A DNA stretch of 64,000 bases from Rhynchonema sp. JSB1_4. Its lineage: Eukaryota > Nematoda > Chromadorea > Monhysterida > Xyalidae. A program made the translations under genes and the position numbers. This document shows, piece by piece, positions 1 through 11,790 of the stretch. The notes beneath the pieces were generated by a model, which was not told the DNA's origin, searched no databases, and was given only the letters and a program-made list of their open reading frames with translations. The DNA lies in NCBI GenBank assembly GCA_030248065.1, contig JASAMV010008400.1:27680-91679 (forward strand). The letters are read 5' to 3'. Every line of letters begins with the position of its first letter. The stretch's first letter is position 1.

Positions 1-1212
1 TCCGTAGTCAGTTCGTTTCATCTTTCACACATGATTAGTCTTAGCTGTGGGTTTCAGTCTGATTTCATAACATAATATTCTGTTCTCAAGTGTTGCTCAG
101 GAAGGAGTATTTATGTATTTCATCGCACGGATTTTCTCTTGTTCTTATTTCGCTGCTGCGTGGTGTTTCTAGTCTAAAACTATAAGAATGTTGAATCTAT
201 TCAGCTGAGAACGACATTGATAATTATTATATTATTTTATAGACACGATGCTTGACCAGTTTTTGTTCTTCCCTAGTTTTTGTTTTTGTTTTCCATTCAA
301 TCGTCATTTCGTTGGTGTGAGTGGTTTGAAAAATGTTTACTTGATATGTATATGACCATTTTTGCATAGTATTTTGTGTCACATGAACCGGGTGTTTACG
401 CAATGTAAAATATAAATAGGCCGCATTTCAGTTTCTTTGTATTTTTCGAATAATTTTTAAATTCTCGTTTGACTTGCTGCATCGGTCAGTGTTTTGTCGT
501 TTAAAGTGTTCTTGAGGTGCCTTCATAGTCTTTACTATACATTTATGATTTGTGTTTAGCTCCTTGTCTTAACGAATAAACATACAATTTTAATTTATCC
601 ATGGGGAAAATGGCACACCGTACGAAAGCAATATATGTAATAAACGGCAACACTCAAACACTATCAGCAAAAGCAATGATTTCTTGGAACGAAAACAATA
701 TTGTAATGATAGTGAGATTCAACACAGCCCAAACGAAACCCGAAATATGTACACAACAAACAACAAAGATAGTGTGACTCGAACTTTGTGAATACGTTGA
801 GTGAGACACATGAACATTAGAGCATTTTTTCGTCACTTTTGGTAATCCAGTAACGCCCCAGACAAAGTCAAGCGTCTCAAACAATCTTTAAGGCCATTTA
901 GTACACGCATATCCATTATCCGAGGTACAGTAGAAATCTAAACTCAAATACGACAAGAACACAGCTTTATGGCACAGCTAGACGTACAGCGTAGACCGAA
1001 AGTCGCACAACAACGCAGTAAGGTAACCAGTCAGGTATTACATCAAATCTCATTAATGCTAAAACTACAATGTCCTACATAACAACCGCAACTTCTATAT
1101 GGTCTTTTTAGTTTTAGGTATGTATGTAATCTTTGGTGAGGTGCGAACGTTCACAAAAGCAGTTTTTCTAACCGCAATGAGGAAAGAAAACGACCACCGG
1201 CGACCATATATT
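1..1212. other. Intergenic sequence and probable 3' flank of the TGN38-like gene
   Basis: AT-rich sequence with no convincing exon on either strand. The open frames here are short and lack splice-site or protein-family support. The right edge is probably the 3' UTR of the minus-strand gene ending at 1213. No RNA gene or repeat was recognised. Confidence 0.5.
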
Positions 1213-4200
1213 TCAGTAAATCACATTGGTCGGTTTGGTAAAGGACGACGTATCCTCGTCCTGCTGCTCCAATTTTCTGTACTTTGTGCCGCTGTAACGC
1301 CTCGTGCTTGACCGACCGCCAACTCTGCCTTCGACAATCAGGCCTAGAATGTATCTCACTAAACAACGACCATACAACGGCGAGTGGATATCAATTAAGG
1401 TCGACAACTTAAAAAATGAAACATCACCAGCTCACCGAGGACTTTCTGTTTGTTGTGATAGAGCAGGTAGAGCAAGGCGACACTGATGATGCCTGACACC
1501 ATGTAGAGCATGAAGTGGGAGTCCTCAGACTCGGGGCGGATTCGCAGCGGTGGCGCGGCCTGAAAACGAGAACATGTTGTCGAATTAAAGGCGCACGTGA
1601 TGGCTTATAGTAATGTGGTTAAATCATCTCGTCAAATAAAGTCGTCGAACACATGTATAAGTTTTCGCGCTCATTTGGGGCCTTAATTAACAATACTTCG
1701 AGATTTACAAAACTAAAATTCTGACCAGCGTAAAAGTCGTTGGTCAGGGTGCGGCAAGTGCAGCGGTTGGGTGTTTGGGACGGCCCTTATACAGTGCTTG
1801 GGTGTTGGTGGTGTTGCGTTTTTTGGTGTTTGGGTGTTGGGGGCTTGGTGTGTGGGTACTGGGTATTTTGAAATTCTGGAAGCACGACTGCGTAGAGCTG
1901 ATCATTTTTAATGAAAAATTCACGATTTGTCTCCAAAACAGCCATTTTGTCCAAAACCTGCACATTTTGGTCCATAAAGACAAAAAATCGCGCACTGCGC
2001 GCGAAAGTGGTATGTATTTCTCATCAGATTTTCTGATCAAATTTTTTCGCTTGTCAAACAACACTGCTTGGCTGTTCGCGCTTTTGGACTTAATGTTTGG
2101 GATTTGGGTATTTTCAAGTGTACATATGTAGGTGCCCATCCAAATCCCGTACCATAGTTAGCTGTCTGAACACCGTTTTTACGCTGATCGAAATACATAA
2201 GTGGCATCAATATATCCATATCACAAAATGGTCGCGTGAGGTACATACAATACATATCTGATCTGCTCTCATCACCAAGTTTCGATACCGGTCACAGTAA
2301 ATATGTGGTTTGCTTTGTTGTGGGGCTGTGTACCGGAGTTTTCTGGTTACAGCCCCTGGGGCTCTATTCGGTAGTAGGTGGGAAATCGGATTTTTAAAAT
2401 TATTTTTATTCCCAAACAGAGCCCCATGCCCATGGGGCTTTATTCGAACCATCTTCCGAATAGAGCCCCATGTAAAATCTTTGTACTTTTGAATGTGGTT
2501 CATACCTGGCTGCAAAGCGTTTTTGTGCCAAGCAGATACTTGATATAGACGCTATTCAGGTTCTATGCGAAAGAAAGGCAAAGCTTTGACCAAAAGTTAC
2601 GAATGAAGTAAAATGGCTAGTTTTGTTCCTTTTTTATCAGTAAATTTAGACCATAAACTGGGCACCCGAACGAAAAAAAATCCCGAATAGGGCCCCATGG
2701 GGCTCTATTGGGAACATTTTCCGAATAGAGCCCCGCAGGGCTCTGTTCGGGGGGATGTGTAACTGGAAAACTCCAGTAAGTGCAAACCGAAATCTGATGA
2801 ACAAAAAATTGAAAAAAACTACAACTGGGACTCGAACCAATCATGGTCAACTGTTGAAGTATCAGTCACAAATTCTATCTTTCACAAAAAAGCAAAGCAA
2901 TACGCGTAAAAACCTACCGGCGGGGGCGGCGGTACAACAGGGGCTTGTGGTTTCATGGGACTATCACCCGTTGAAAATGATGGCGGTTTCCATGTGTCAG
3001 GTGCTGCTGGTTGACTTTTGTTGATTGGTCGTCGCACTTCAGGCGACTGAGCTGGAGGCTTTATCTGGTCGTCGGGTTCCTCTTCCGATCCTCTGGGAGT
3101 GCTGGGCTCGGGTGGTCTGGAACAAAGCCATTTTCTGGACGAGAAGAGATGCTATGGCTTGGCACATGGATTGTCAGGTTCAATCTTCGTTACAAGGACA
3201 TGCTTTTTCTCATTAAGGATTTCGCTACTTTCAGACAGTTATTGAATCTTCCAACGTAAAAGTTGCTCCTAATAAAGTAAACTATGTTTTTGATTGCCCG
3301 TTTCGACACCTGTTTTTACAGACGTGGAAGCGCACCAGTCATCATCAGTGGTTAATGTTGTCGAAGGCCACGTACCTAGTGACCCCAAATCATCACAAAC
3401 TTGTATGAGCAAGCTTCACGCTGTTGGAGTCCTCCCGAACTGTCAGCAGAATCATAACTGTACGTACATTATTTCAAAAAAACTCATGACCAGCGTGCCA
3501 CACAGTTTTGACAATGCCGTCCTTCCCTACCTCGGTGGCGCCTTCTGTTCGCTTTGGGCGGACGGCGGCTCCTGCTTGTCCCCTTGGTCATAATCCTCGT
3601 CCCCATCCTCCTTCTTCGCCTCTCCGTATGTTTTGTCGTCGGTCTTTGAGCGTTCCTGATCGGTGGTTACCGGTGCACTTGCGTTGCTCTGCGGTTTCGG
3701 CTTTGATTCGGAACCCAGAGAAGATGAAACGTTTTTCGATGTAGAATAGTCGTTGTTCACGGATTCAGATTTCTCGCCTGTGGTCGGCTTCTCTTCGCTG
3801 GCTTTGGGCAGTTGTTGACTGCCGCTGGTCTCATTGGTCAGTTCTTTCTTGCTCGATGTGCTCTCCTTGTAGTCCGAGGCTGGACTAGGTTGATCGTTTG
3901 ACGCTTCACGGGTTGGTTGTTTATTAGCAGATGGTGATTCTGGCTTGTCCTGTGCTTGGCTGGCTTTGGAGGTGTCTGGGGGAGGCAAGGCTTCCACATT
4001 TTGTGTCGACTGGCCCGCTTTCTCCTTGACTGCTGCCTCTGTTGGGTTCTCCGACTTTTGTTTCTCCTTTTCCTGCTGAATCTCGTTCGTCATACTTTTG
4101 GCGGCTTCCTTGATTGCCTGCTCCTTGACCGACGTTTTACGCTGGTCATCCTCTGATGCTTGTTTCACAGCGGATTTCACGAACTGAACAAGGTCATCCG

Positions 4201-6005
4201 ATCTGGGTCTGTCGCTTGTTGTGGACTCCTCACGTTTCTGACTGGTTTTGCTCGTTTCGGCCGCAGATGGTTGCTGTGGCGGTTTATCGTTCGCAGATGT
4301 CACATCGGTGGATTGCTTAGGCTCGGATTTAGTCGGTGTCCTGTCTCCTGGTTGCGATCCGTATGACGGCTGCTGATCAGTTGATTGAGTTTTGGCGTCA
4401 GGTTTCGGTTGAGTTTGTGAAACACCAGCTGCTGTAGGTGTGCCAGCATTGTCGGATTTTGCCTTATCTTGAGCTTCACTCGGCCCTTTTTCCGCCTCAT
4501 TTTCATTATCCGGCTTATCGGGTGACTTGTTCTGCCCTTCCTTCTGTTGTGCTTCTTGACGCGTGGACGGCGGATTGACGGGCTCTGAATATAGCGGTTT
4601 GTCTGTGACGATGATTATCTTCGAAAAATATAAGCGAATCCCGGTGTCCAAACTTGGTGACCGCTCTTAATTCGTCTTGGTCGTGTAGCCTGCAGCTAAT
4701 AAAAACTGTAATGTTGGTCTAAACTACTGACCGATCACAGCGAATCTCGAAACATCAGTGACATTGACATGTGACCAAGGCAAGACCGGACCTACCAGCC
4801 AATCACCAAATTTGAGATACCGCCCAAAACCTTGTCAAATTCCAGCCAACTCCAACCATTTTTATTCTGACCAGCTGCTGTTTGTTGATTTGCCCCATCT
4901 TTCATCGATGGTTGTGCGACATCACCTTGCGCCGATGGCGGTGCGACCACGTCTGACCGACGCGACTCCTTGCCTGAGTCGGGAAGGCTGGCGGGCGTTG
5001 GTTCATGCGCCTCAAAGCCCTGTAATAGTGACATGTGCTCGAATAGAACTTTCTGTACAAGAAAGCGGTAAGAACACATTGAACTGGTGATCAGATTGGA
5101 CCTGGCCTATGACGAGCATTGGTCCCTGACGCCAGTAATTTCGACCAGCATAAAAGTTGTTTGTCAGCGATCTCGGAACAACTTTTACGCTGGTCATAAG
5201 CGGCCTCAGTAATTTCCGAAATGTTCTAAGCACAAAAATCACCTGATGAACATGACAGATCCAATCCGATCACCAAGTTGGATATGGTAGATCAAAGAAA
5301 ACGCACCTTCGATTGTTCATTCGAGTTTTTCGCTTGTTCTTCCTCTTCGTCCGGCTGTCTCATCGCTTCCTTTTCCACACTGTTGCCTGCTTTCCCATTT
5401 GTGTCGTCTTCAGTGGCCGCTGCAGTCTTCTGTTGTGCGTCACCGGCACCCGCAGGGGGTCTCCTTCTCAATGATGTTTCCCTCTCTGCTTGTTGTTGTT
5501 TGTTTGACTCATTTGTGGTCGCTGGCTTGTCTTCTGAAACAGATGCCGTGAACATCACTGGTAACTGAGTGTGGAATCAAGAAACGTCTATGGCCATGTC
5601 CCCGAACAGTAAAACAGGGCGTTGCGCGAGATTATACTGGTTCGGGCAAGCAAGAAAATTCATTTTTGAGACTTCCGTGCGAAAACGTAGCTCAGATAAA
5701 TACAAAACTATCAAACAAACAGTGTTTTATGTGCTTATGCAGGTACTTTCAACCAGTCGTGTGGCAGAAGCGCAGAATGGTCTTTGAATCAAGATGAAAC
5801 TTTCAGCAACTTTTTGACTGAAAAACTTACTTCCATTGTTGAGCCAATCAGATACATTATTGGACGGCTGGCCTATTGGGGCCGATGTGACCGGGAGAAC
5901 GCAGCAATTGAGCAATAATGACAGAATGTAGGTGAAATAAAGCGCTCGCGTCCCGCCACGATGTAAAGCGGTCATGGTGCGGCGTAAAGAAACACCACTC
6001 GCCAT
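1213..6005 (-). CDS. TGOLN2: TGN38/TGN46-like trans-Golgi network membrane protein
   Basis: Type I membrane protein cycling between trans-Golgi network and plasma membrane. Seven exons with consistent phases: 5831-6005, 5307-5533, 4857-5019, 3531-4584, 2918-3116, 1436-1559, 1213-1343, giving about 690 residues. Exon 1 has a signal peptide (hydrophobic ILSLLLNCCVLPVTSA) and an NVS glycosylation site; a second in-frame ATG at 5975 could be the real start. Exons 2-5 encode a low-complexity lumenal region rich in S, T, P, K, E and Q. Exon 6 has one transmembrane helix (MLYMVSGIISVALLYLLY) followed by HNKQK. Exon 7 encodes the cytosolic tail with VEG, a TRR segment and YRKL, a YxxL trafficking signal. 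The order HNK-K, (V/L)EG, TRR and Y-x-x-L is that of the TGN38/46 tail. Homology is clear only in the TM-tail block; the lumenal part is compositionally similar only. Confidence 0.88.
1716..1747. repeat. Fragment of the GACCAG-AAAAGTTGTT foldback family
   Basis: The sequence GACCAGCGTAAAAGTCGTT matches hairpin arms at 5137-5199 and about 15686-15745 and a single arm at 10366-10392. It lies in intron 5 of the TGN38-like gene. Confidence 0.55.
2340..2756. repeat. Inverted GGGGCTCTATTCGG repeats
   Basis: Several copies of GGGGCTCTATTCGG and its complement CCGAATAGAGCCCC lie between 2347 and 2755 in both orientations, interrupted by unrelated sequence. The same GGGGCTCTATT core occurs in the MITE at 40323-40489. 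This looks like two or more decayed foldback elements inside intron 5 of the TGN38-like gene. Confidence 0.6.
5137..5199. repeat. Hairpin foldback element (GACCAGC-TAAAAGTTGTT)
   Basis: GACCAGCATAAAAGTTGTT is followed after a short spacer by AACAACTTTTACGCTGGTC, its inverted complement with one change. It sits in the TGN38-like intron between exons 2 and 3. Related copies are at 1716, 10366 and 15686. Confidence 0.7.
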
Positions 6006-9000
6006 ATTGGATTTTGTTTGCTGTTGTGACCAATCTGAAGATATTATTCGTATTATTTTTCAGGCATTTGAGACCGAAATTGCCCACAAAATGGGCGTTT
6101 CCAGCATCGAAACCCTTTTTTCATCGCATGAACACACACACACCACATGGCATACGTGTGCATTGAAACATTCTATGATTGCTGCCGCCACGTTTATGGC
6201 GCGGAGCATTGATCAACCCGCGCGGTGTGTGTCTGTGTGACTGATTTGCGACATGCTCTGGCCTTTACGTTCAGAAAATGCTTGCCACATAAGTCAAACG
6301 TGTCGTAATTATACACTGACGGATACTTTTACTGATCAATACCATCATAAGTATCAATTGTCGCAGCCCAATGAGTCTTCAACGTGCAGCAGTGATAAAT
6401 GTACGGATAGAATGATAACATTGTTGTTGGGTAATATTTTAACAGCACAAAACTTTGGTTCAGTGCCGGGTCGTTTGCCAACAGAAAACACGCGGTCGTG
6501 GTCCCATCATGCCCATTATGACATCATCAGAAACATACGCATGGCATGGAAGTGGACGAATAACATGAACCAACATGACGATAAGTACAGGCAGCACTGC
6601 GCATGACGTGCTCGGTTTAGAAATCTATTTGAACATCATGTTATTGATTCTTTATTATGTGCCGCTGTTTCCGTTCCAGCATATTAAAGGTTCTTTGAAT
6701 GTCCTACCAAACACACACAACTTGTATAATTCCGCTACAGTACTGGTACTTCGTAGATAAATACACCTGAGAAATTTTACCGTCCCTTGTTTTTTGAAAG
6801 TCAAGTCTGGAGAAATTTTGCACATGAGTGCTGCATGGTTGAACAGATGTTGAATAATAATCGCGGACCGGTAAGCAAGCAAGCAAGCACATCCCTGTGA
6901 ACCTCCCGCCGCGTTGCATAAACGTTCGTGCTAATTGGGGTCCACTCTAATATGCGTGTCTTCTAATCCCCAATAGAAGGTGACCTGAAGCCCCACCAAA
7001 TAGCGAATAAAGCGCTTTGTTTGTCGCGAGTTTGGTATCTCATGTTGACCTGTATTGTTTTGTGTGTGGTTTGACATTATGTTTCGTTTCTTTTGTTTTC
7101 AGCTGGCTTTTGGTGACTCGAGCTGTGTTTGCAACCAGAATTAGCCGCGGATTAATGGATTTGGGATCTTCTTTTGTCTGTTCTGACATTGTGACTTTTC
7201 TCGCGACGGAGCGACTTCAAAGGAATTCTACTGTCATTTGAGACTCGTCAAAGTCATTGAACTTTGCATTCACCCGTTCGCTTTGTGTCAATTACAGTAA
7301 TCTGCCTGCCATAATCAGGCGATATAATCAGATGTATTCCATCACTCATACGTACATGCACGAATAGGTCAAGAATTCTGATTGCTGTCTCCCAGAAGCT
7401 GCGCAATTGCAGTTGCGTTGCTATATGCGTTTCTGGGCTTCACCACGGGCTTGGACAGGCATGAGACGAATCCAGGACGCACGGGCTAACGACGGCTAGC
7501 GATGACCTCTACTTGAGGAATACTTACAGATTATGCCCTTATACGCAGACTTATTCCCCGACAAGTCAACGACAAGAAACCAGACCTTCGCCACTGAAGT
7601 CAGTTTGCCCCTTTTGGTATATAGTCATCGGGTTATATGGCAGTTATAGGTCATAGACAGTCAAAAGGTTACCTGCACATTAACTTGTATGGCTGCATGG
7701 GTATATATATTGTAAGACCGGGCTGCAAGGCTTGGTATCAGTCATAAAACGCAGACTGAAGATTGAAAACATCATCGTATTTGATGTGTGACTAAGATGA
7801 CATGTGTTGAAACGCAGCACAGATATCAATCAATCACTTGTTACTCAACTTCGGGTTCTCAATGTGGAAATGACAACTTTTCGCTGTGCACTTGCGCCCT
7901 ATGTGGGTGTCGTTATTATGCGCCTGGCCATTGGACTTGACCTTCGGTCTCGGGTCGGCTTCGGCCCAAGTCATTGGTTCAGGTGACTTTGTCATCTGAA
8001 GATGTAAAATTCGGTCACGATAAATGTTGGACATTTCGGATGGGAAACCTTTGGTCATGAAATTTCTCGAAAAGTCTCGTAAAAAATTCACGTGACAAGG
8101 CCAAACTTGAGACCAAACCGAGGCTCTCGTTTGCGATCCATTAATGAGTAATGCACTTTCTGCCTCACAATCACTTTGACCAGGCATATGGCACGATGCG
8201 GCACTATGTATACGACCAATATTCTCACCGAAAGGTTTGGTAAAAATATTTTTGACGAAACACGCGCACCTGTGTTGTAATATCGGTCTGTTTTGCGGCA
8301 TCAGCCAGCTTGATTACTGCGCTCTTTTGTGTGTTGCATTACCTGGTAGATTCTTATTTGCGCTCAGCTACACAACAGGTGTTGTGACCTTGTCAAGTTT
8401 ACCTAGACTTGCGAGAAGCATACGGTAGTTTGCGTTATTAGGTTACTGTGGGTGTCTGTGACAGCAGAACCCTGAAAAAGATGATCAACAATATTTTATA
8501 TTTTGTGGTTTACACACAGTAACAACTTCACTCGATAAGATGAAAAAATGCGCAAAAAACGAAGAAAATAAAGCGACATCGTTCCGATGAACTTCGAAAG
8601 AAAAGTAACAACACCAGATCACAGCGATAAATACAGTTTAGTAAAAGCTTTTGACAGCAAACAGTCAGCGAAACTGAAAAAAATTGTACAGGCGTGTCGA
8701 GCTTTGGTAAAAATGACAAAAGACGCTATACTTACATACATGTATGGTTCAAAGAAAACGAACTGTATAAGCTCGAAATTTAGTCACTGATGGCCTGATA
8801 CAGAATTATGTACATAGAAACACAGTAATATCCGAATCGCTCAAATAATACTAATATCGATAAACGTTGACTGAGAGCAAAGCTGCTGGATAATGAAGAT
8901 CCACGAAAAATAACAAGTCAGATGAGAATTCACAAACAAAAAGCAACTAGATTCAGATGACTCCAACATGCATGAATGAGACAGCAAAAAGCGAAACATG

Positions 9001-9092
9001 TATTGGCCGGTGTCAAACTGATAGTATACATATGTATAACTTTGAGTGCCAACCGACAGAAAAAGGATCATCATACAGTTCAACCCAGATGT
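6006..9092. other. Intergenic sequence between the TGN38-like and FoxG genes
   Basis: No exon is supported. A 155-codon minus-strand open frame (7834-8301) has no recognisable domain and no splice context. The proximal part is expected to be the promoter of the TGN38-like gene, but I see no clear core promoter motif. The part next to 9093 is probably FoxG 3' UTR. Confidence 0.45.
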
Positions 9093-10911
9093 TCAAACAC
9101 TTCTACCCGGTGCAGCATTTGCAGTCGTGACCGTGCATTGTGGCGGCAAATGTGCAGCAGCATAGAAATGCTGCAACAGGCCCAGCGATGCAGCCGCATT
9201 CATCCAGCCGCCTTGATTATTCAGGGGTAGTTTCGGTCCGAGACTAGCACTCGATGCGGATAGGGGCATCTCAGCGTGAGGTGTGCGCGGCGCTTCCTGA
9301 CCACCCGTGGGTGCGCGGATCAAGGGAAGGCGCAGAAACGCACCCTGGGGAGGTGGCACGCCCGGATCACCCGGCGCGACCGTTGTTGGGGGTGGGGGCA
9401 GCACTAGACTCGTGGGTGCGGGTAGACCGGGTAGGGGTACGCAGGGTCGCACCAGATGTGGAGCGGTCATGAAGAAACGAGGGTGCACGGGATGGCCGTG
9501 GTGTAGACCTGTGATGGGAATGCGGAGTTATCAAGTTTGTTATCGGTCAGATCTTGGGTCACCAACGTTACTTTTTGTAGTGACAATACCTGAGTATATT
9601 ACATCAGTTAATAAAAATTTGACTATCGGCACGTGTGAAGAGTGTTTGTCTGGAAACAACTGTCATGCCGACACGTGACTCGTGCCCAGTTTGCGTTTCA
9701 TCTAGATCACTCTTACAGTTTTCCCAGTGAAGCCTTATGCGCAGCTGAGTGGGCAAACACGTGGAAGAAGTCACGTTCTGACCTTCATGCTTTGGAATAC
9801 TGAAAGTGCACACCTGTTTGAAACATCAGCGCAGCAGCAGCATGATTGGCAGCAGCGGCGGGATTGTTCGCTGCACCAAACTGTCTGTTATATGCCTCCA
9901 ATCGTGCCCTGGTGCTTGTGTGTCGCCGTCTCAATTTGCCTGTGGTGCCTCCGATGAACACATCGTCACACGATGGGTCCAACATCCAGTAGTTGCCTGA
10001 ATTATCAAGGAAATTGAAAGGATTGCGTACGATTCGGATTAAGATGTTCTGGCATTCGTACTCATGATTCCCAAGTGCGACAATTGATTTGTTCATATAA
10101 ATAGTTGCGAGCTATTACATGGAAGATGTGGTGCCCTGCAAACTTGGCAAACTTGCAAAGTCAAGTGAAAATACAAAATAGGCTTGGGATAGCGTTTTCA
10201 TTCCCAGCATTCGAAGTAACGCTGTGTACTTGATAACAGGCATCAAACTTGTGGGATATGGTCTGTTACCACGAATGCAACAACTATAGGGCTACGGGCA
10301 AAGCAAAGGGAATGTACAGTATATTGCTTGAATCCTATGAATCAGTGGGACGCACTTGATTCACACCATTTTGACCAGTGTAAAAGTTGTTCTCTTGAAC
10401 TCAACGAACGATTTTTGAAGTCTACCGAGTATAAAGCATGGTATAAACCAATGAAACCGCACCTTTCCCTGGATCATCGTAATGCCGAGGCACCTTGACG
10501 AAGCATTTGTTGAGGCTCAGATTGTGTCTGATGCTGTTCTGCCAACCCTGTTTGTTCTCCCGGTAGTAGGGGAAGTTCTTCTGAATGAATTCATAGATCC
10601 CAGACAGTGTCAGCCGTTTCTCCACATTGCTGCGTATGGCCATCATGATCAACGCATTGTAGCTGTACGTCGGTTTCTCGTTGCGTTTCTTTGCCGATTC
10701 TGGATCCGATCCGCTGGCCGACATTGCGGCGGCTTTATTGCTCGCGACCACTTTGGCCGCCGCGGCCTCGGGCGACCACAGAACTTCGGGCTCCACTGAC
10801 GAATTCGGATTGTTGGCCGTACCGGACACCGGTTCGTCCGCCGAGCTGCTGCTGCAACGTCGGTCGTCACCCGCGACGATCACGTCCGGCTTGGGACTTG
10901 AACTGCGCGAT
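9093..10911 (-). CDS. FoxG: FoxG forkhead transcription factor, 5' partial
   Basis: Sequence-specific DNA-binding regulator; FoxG proteins pattern the anterior nervous system in many animals. Three exons in phase: 10463-10911, 9814-9996, 9093-9508. Exon A has a serine-rich lead and then the forkhead domain from [15 protein letters not shown] through recognition helix 3 ([20 protein letters not shown]). Exon B completes it with [16 protein letters not shown] and TGKLRRR, the wing 2 signature of FoxG/BF-1, plus an alanine-rich stretch. Exon C is proline-rich and ends at 9093. The split inside GKG|NYW is in phase. Exon A begins with an acceptor (ag at 10912-10913), so at least one upstream exon with the start codon is missing here. 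The FoxG assignment rests on the forkhead; the C-terminal part is weakly conserved. Confidence 0.9.
10366..10392. repeat. Single arm of the GACCAG foldback family
   Basis: TTGACCAGTGTAAAAGTTGTT matches the hairpins at 5137 and 15686. It lies in the FoxG intron. Confidence 0.5.
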
Positions 10912-10913
10912 CT

Positions 10914-11512
10914 GGAAATTTATGCAAGCTGGATTTGCAATGTGCAACAACACGATCTATTTCACGCTTGATAATCGGGTGCTGCATCATAAATGACCCA
11001 AGCAGTGGCGGGTCCAGATTTAGGCCAAAAATATTTTTATCTATGGTGCTTGGTTAGATTTTGGCAATTCGGAAATTTTGCAGTACAAAGTATGACCATG
11101 CGCGCATGCAGCGCGATAACAATTCAACCATCCGTAGGTCTGTAAATCTTGCGTTAAGCTCAAGCATCTGACGTACATACTGTACCATGAAATAAAAGCA
11201 CTGGTAAAGGCAGGATTCATAAGTAAGGGTCACAGTTGACGTCCGGAATTTTTGTACGTCTGGGATTTTATGTCCCGAATTTCTGCACGTCCCGGACTTT
11301 TGCACGACACGGACCGTCTGCATTTTGCTGGTCATAGCCAATGCAAAAATCCGGGACTTTTTACACCCATTGCAAAAGCCCGGGATTTTTGCAATCGTCA
11401 GCCTGATGCAAACGCAATGTGCTACAGTAAGAGCTAAACTACAGGATTAGAGTTTCTTTTGTCACAATTTTATGTTGCGTTTAATTTTCAAACCTTTAGA
11501 ACCACAAAGGTA
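10914..11512. other. Upstream flank of the FoxG exons with CCGGGA-TTTTTGCA repeats
   Basis: No exon was identified. From about 11230 to 11400 there are repeated short motifs of the form CCGGGAcTTTTTGCA in both orientations. An AGTGGCGGGTCCAG motif at about 11003 resembles terminal repeats of common non-autonomous DNA transposons, but no partner end was found. Confidence 0.4.
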
Positions 11513-11790
11513 TATTGGTCGCACAATGACTTTATAAGAATTGGTCAAATTTTTTTCCTGATTCGTAAAGAGGGAAAGTGACGGGGCAATGACGTTGCGT
11601 TGCGTGATCGCACACAAAGCATGTAGTAAAGAGAATGTTTCAGACCTGCGCCAACGTGGTTGATCAGCTGGATTATTTTCAGGCGAAAATGTTTTGTGAG
11701 AATCACAAATAGCACAGTGATTAAGAGTGACTGAACGTGAAAATCAGGGTAGATTTGATGAATTCTTATATGGTCATTGTGCGACCAATA
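11513..11790. mobile_element. MITE family 1, copy 1 (TATTGGTCGCACAATGA termini)
   Basis: A 278-bp element with terminal inverted repeats of about 35 bp. The left end reads TATTGGTCGCACAATGACTT and the right end is its complement with a few changes. TA flanks both ends, as expected for Tc1/mariner-type target choice. The interior matches, in opposite orientation, the copy at 23904-24182. No coding capacity is seen. Confidence 0.85.

Noticed and set aside
3352..3450. Extra small exon in the TGN38-like gene
   Set aside because: An acceptor and donor are compatible in phase, but the peptide is short and neither splice site is compelling; the flanking exons also join in phase without it.
7834..8301. 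155-codon minus-strand frame
   Set aside because: No domain, no start or splice context, and composition like the surrounding spacer.
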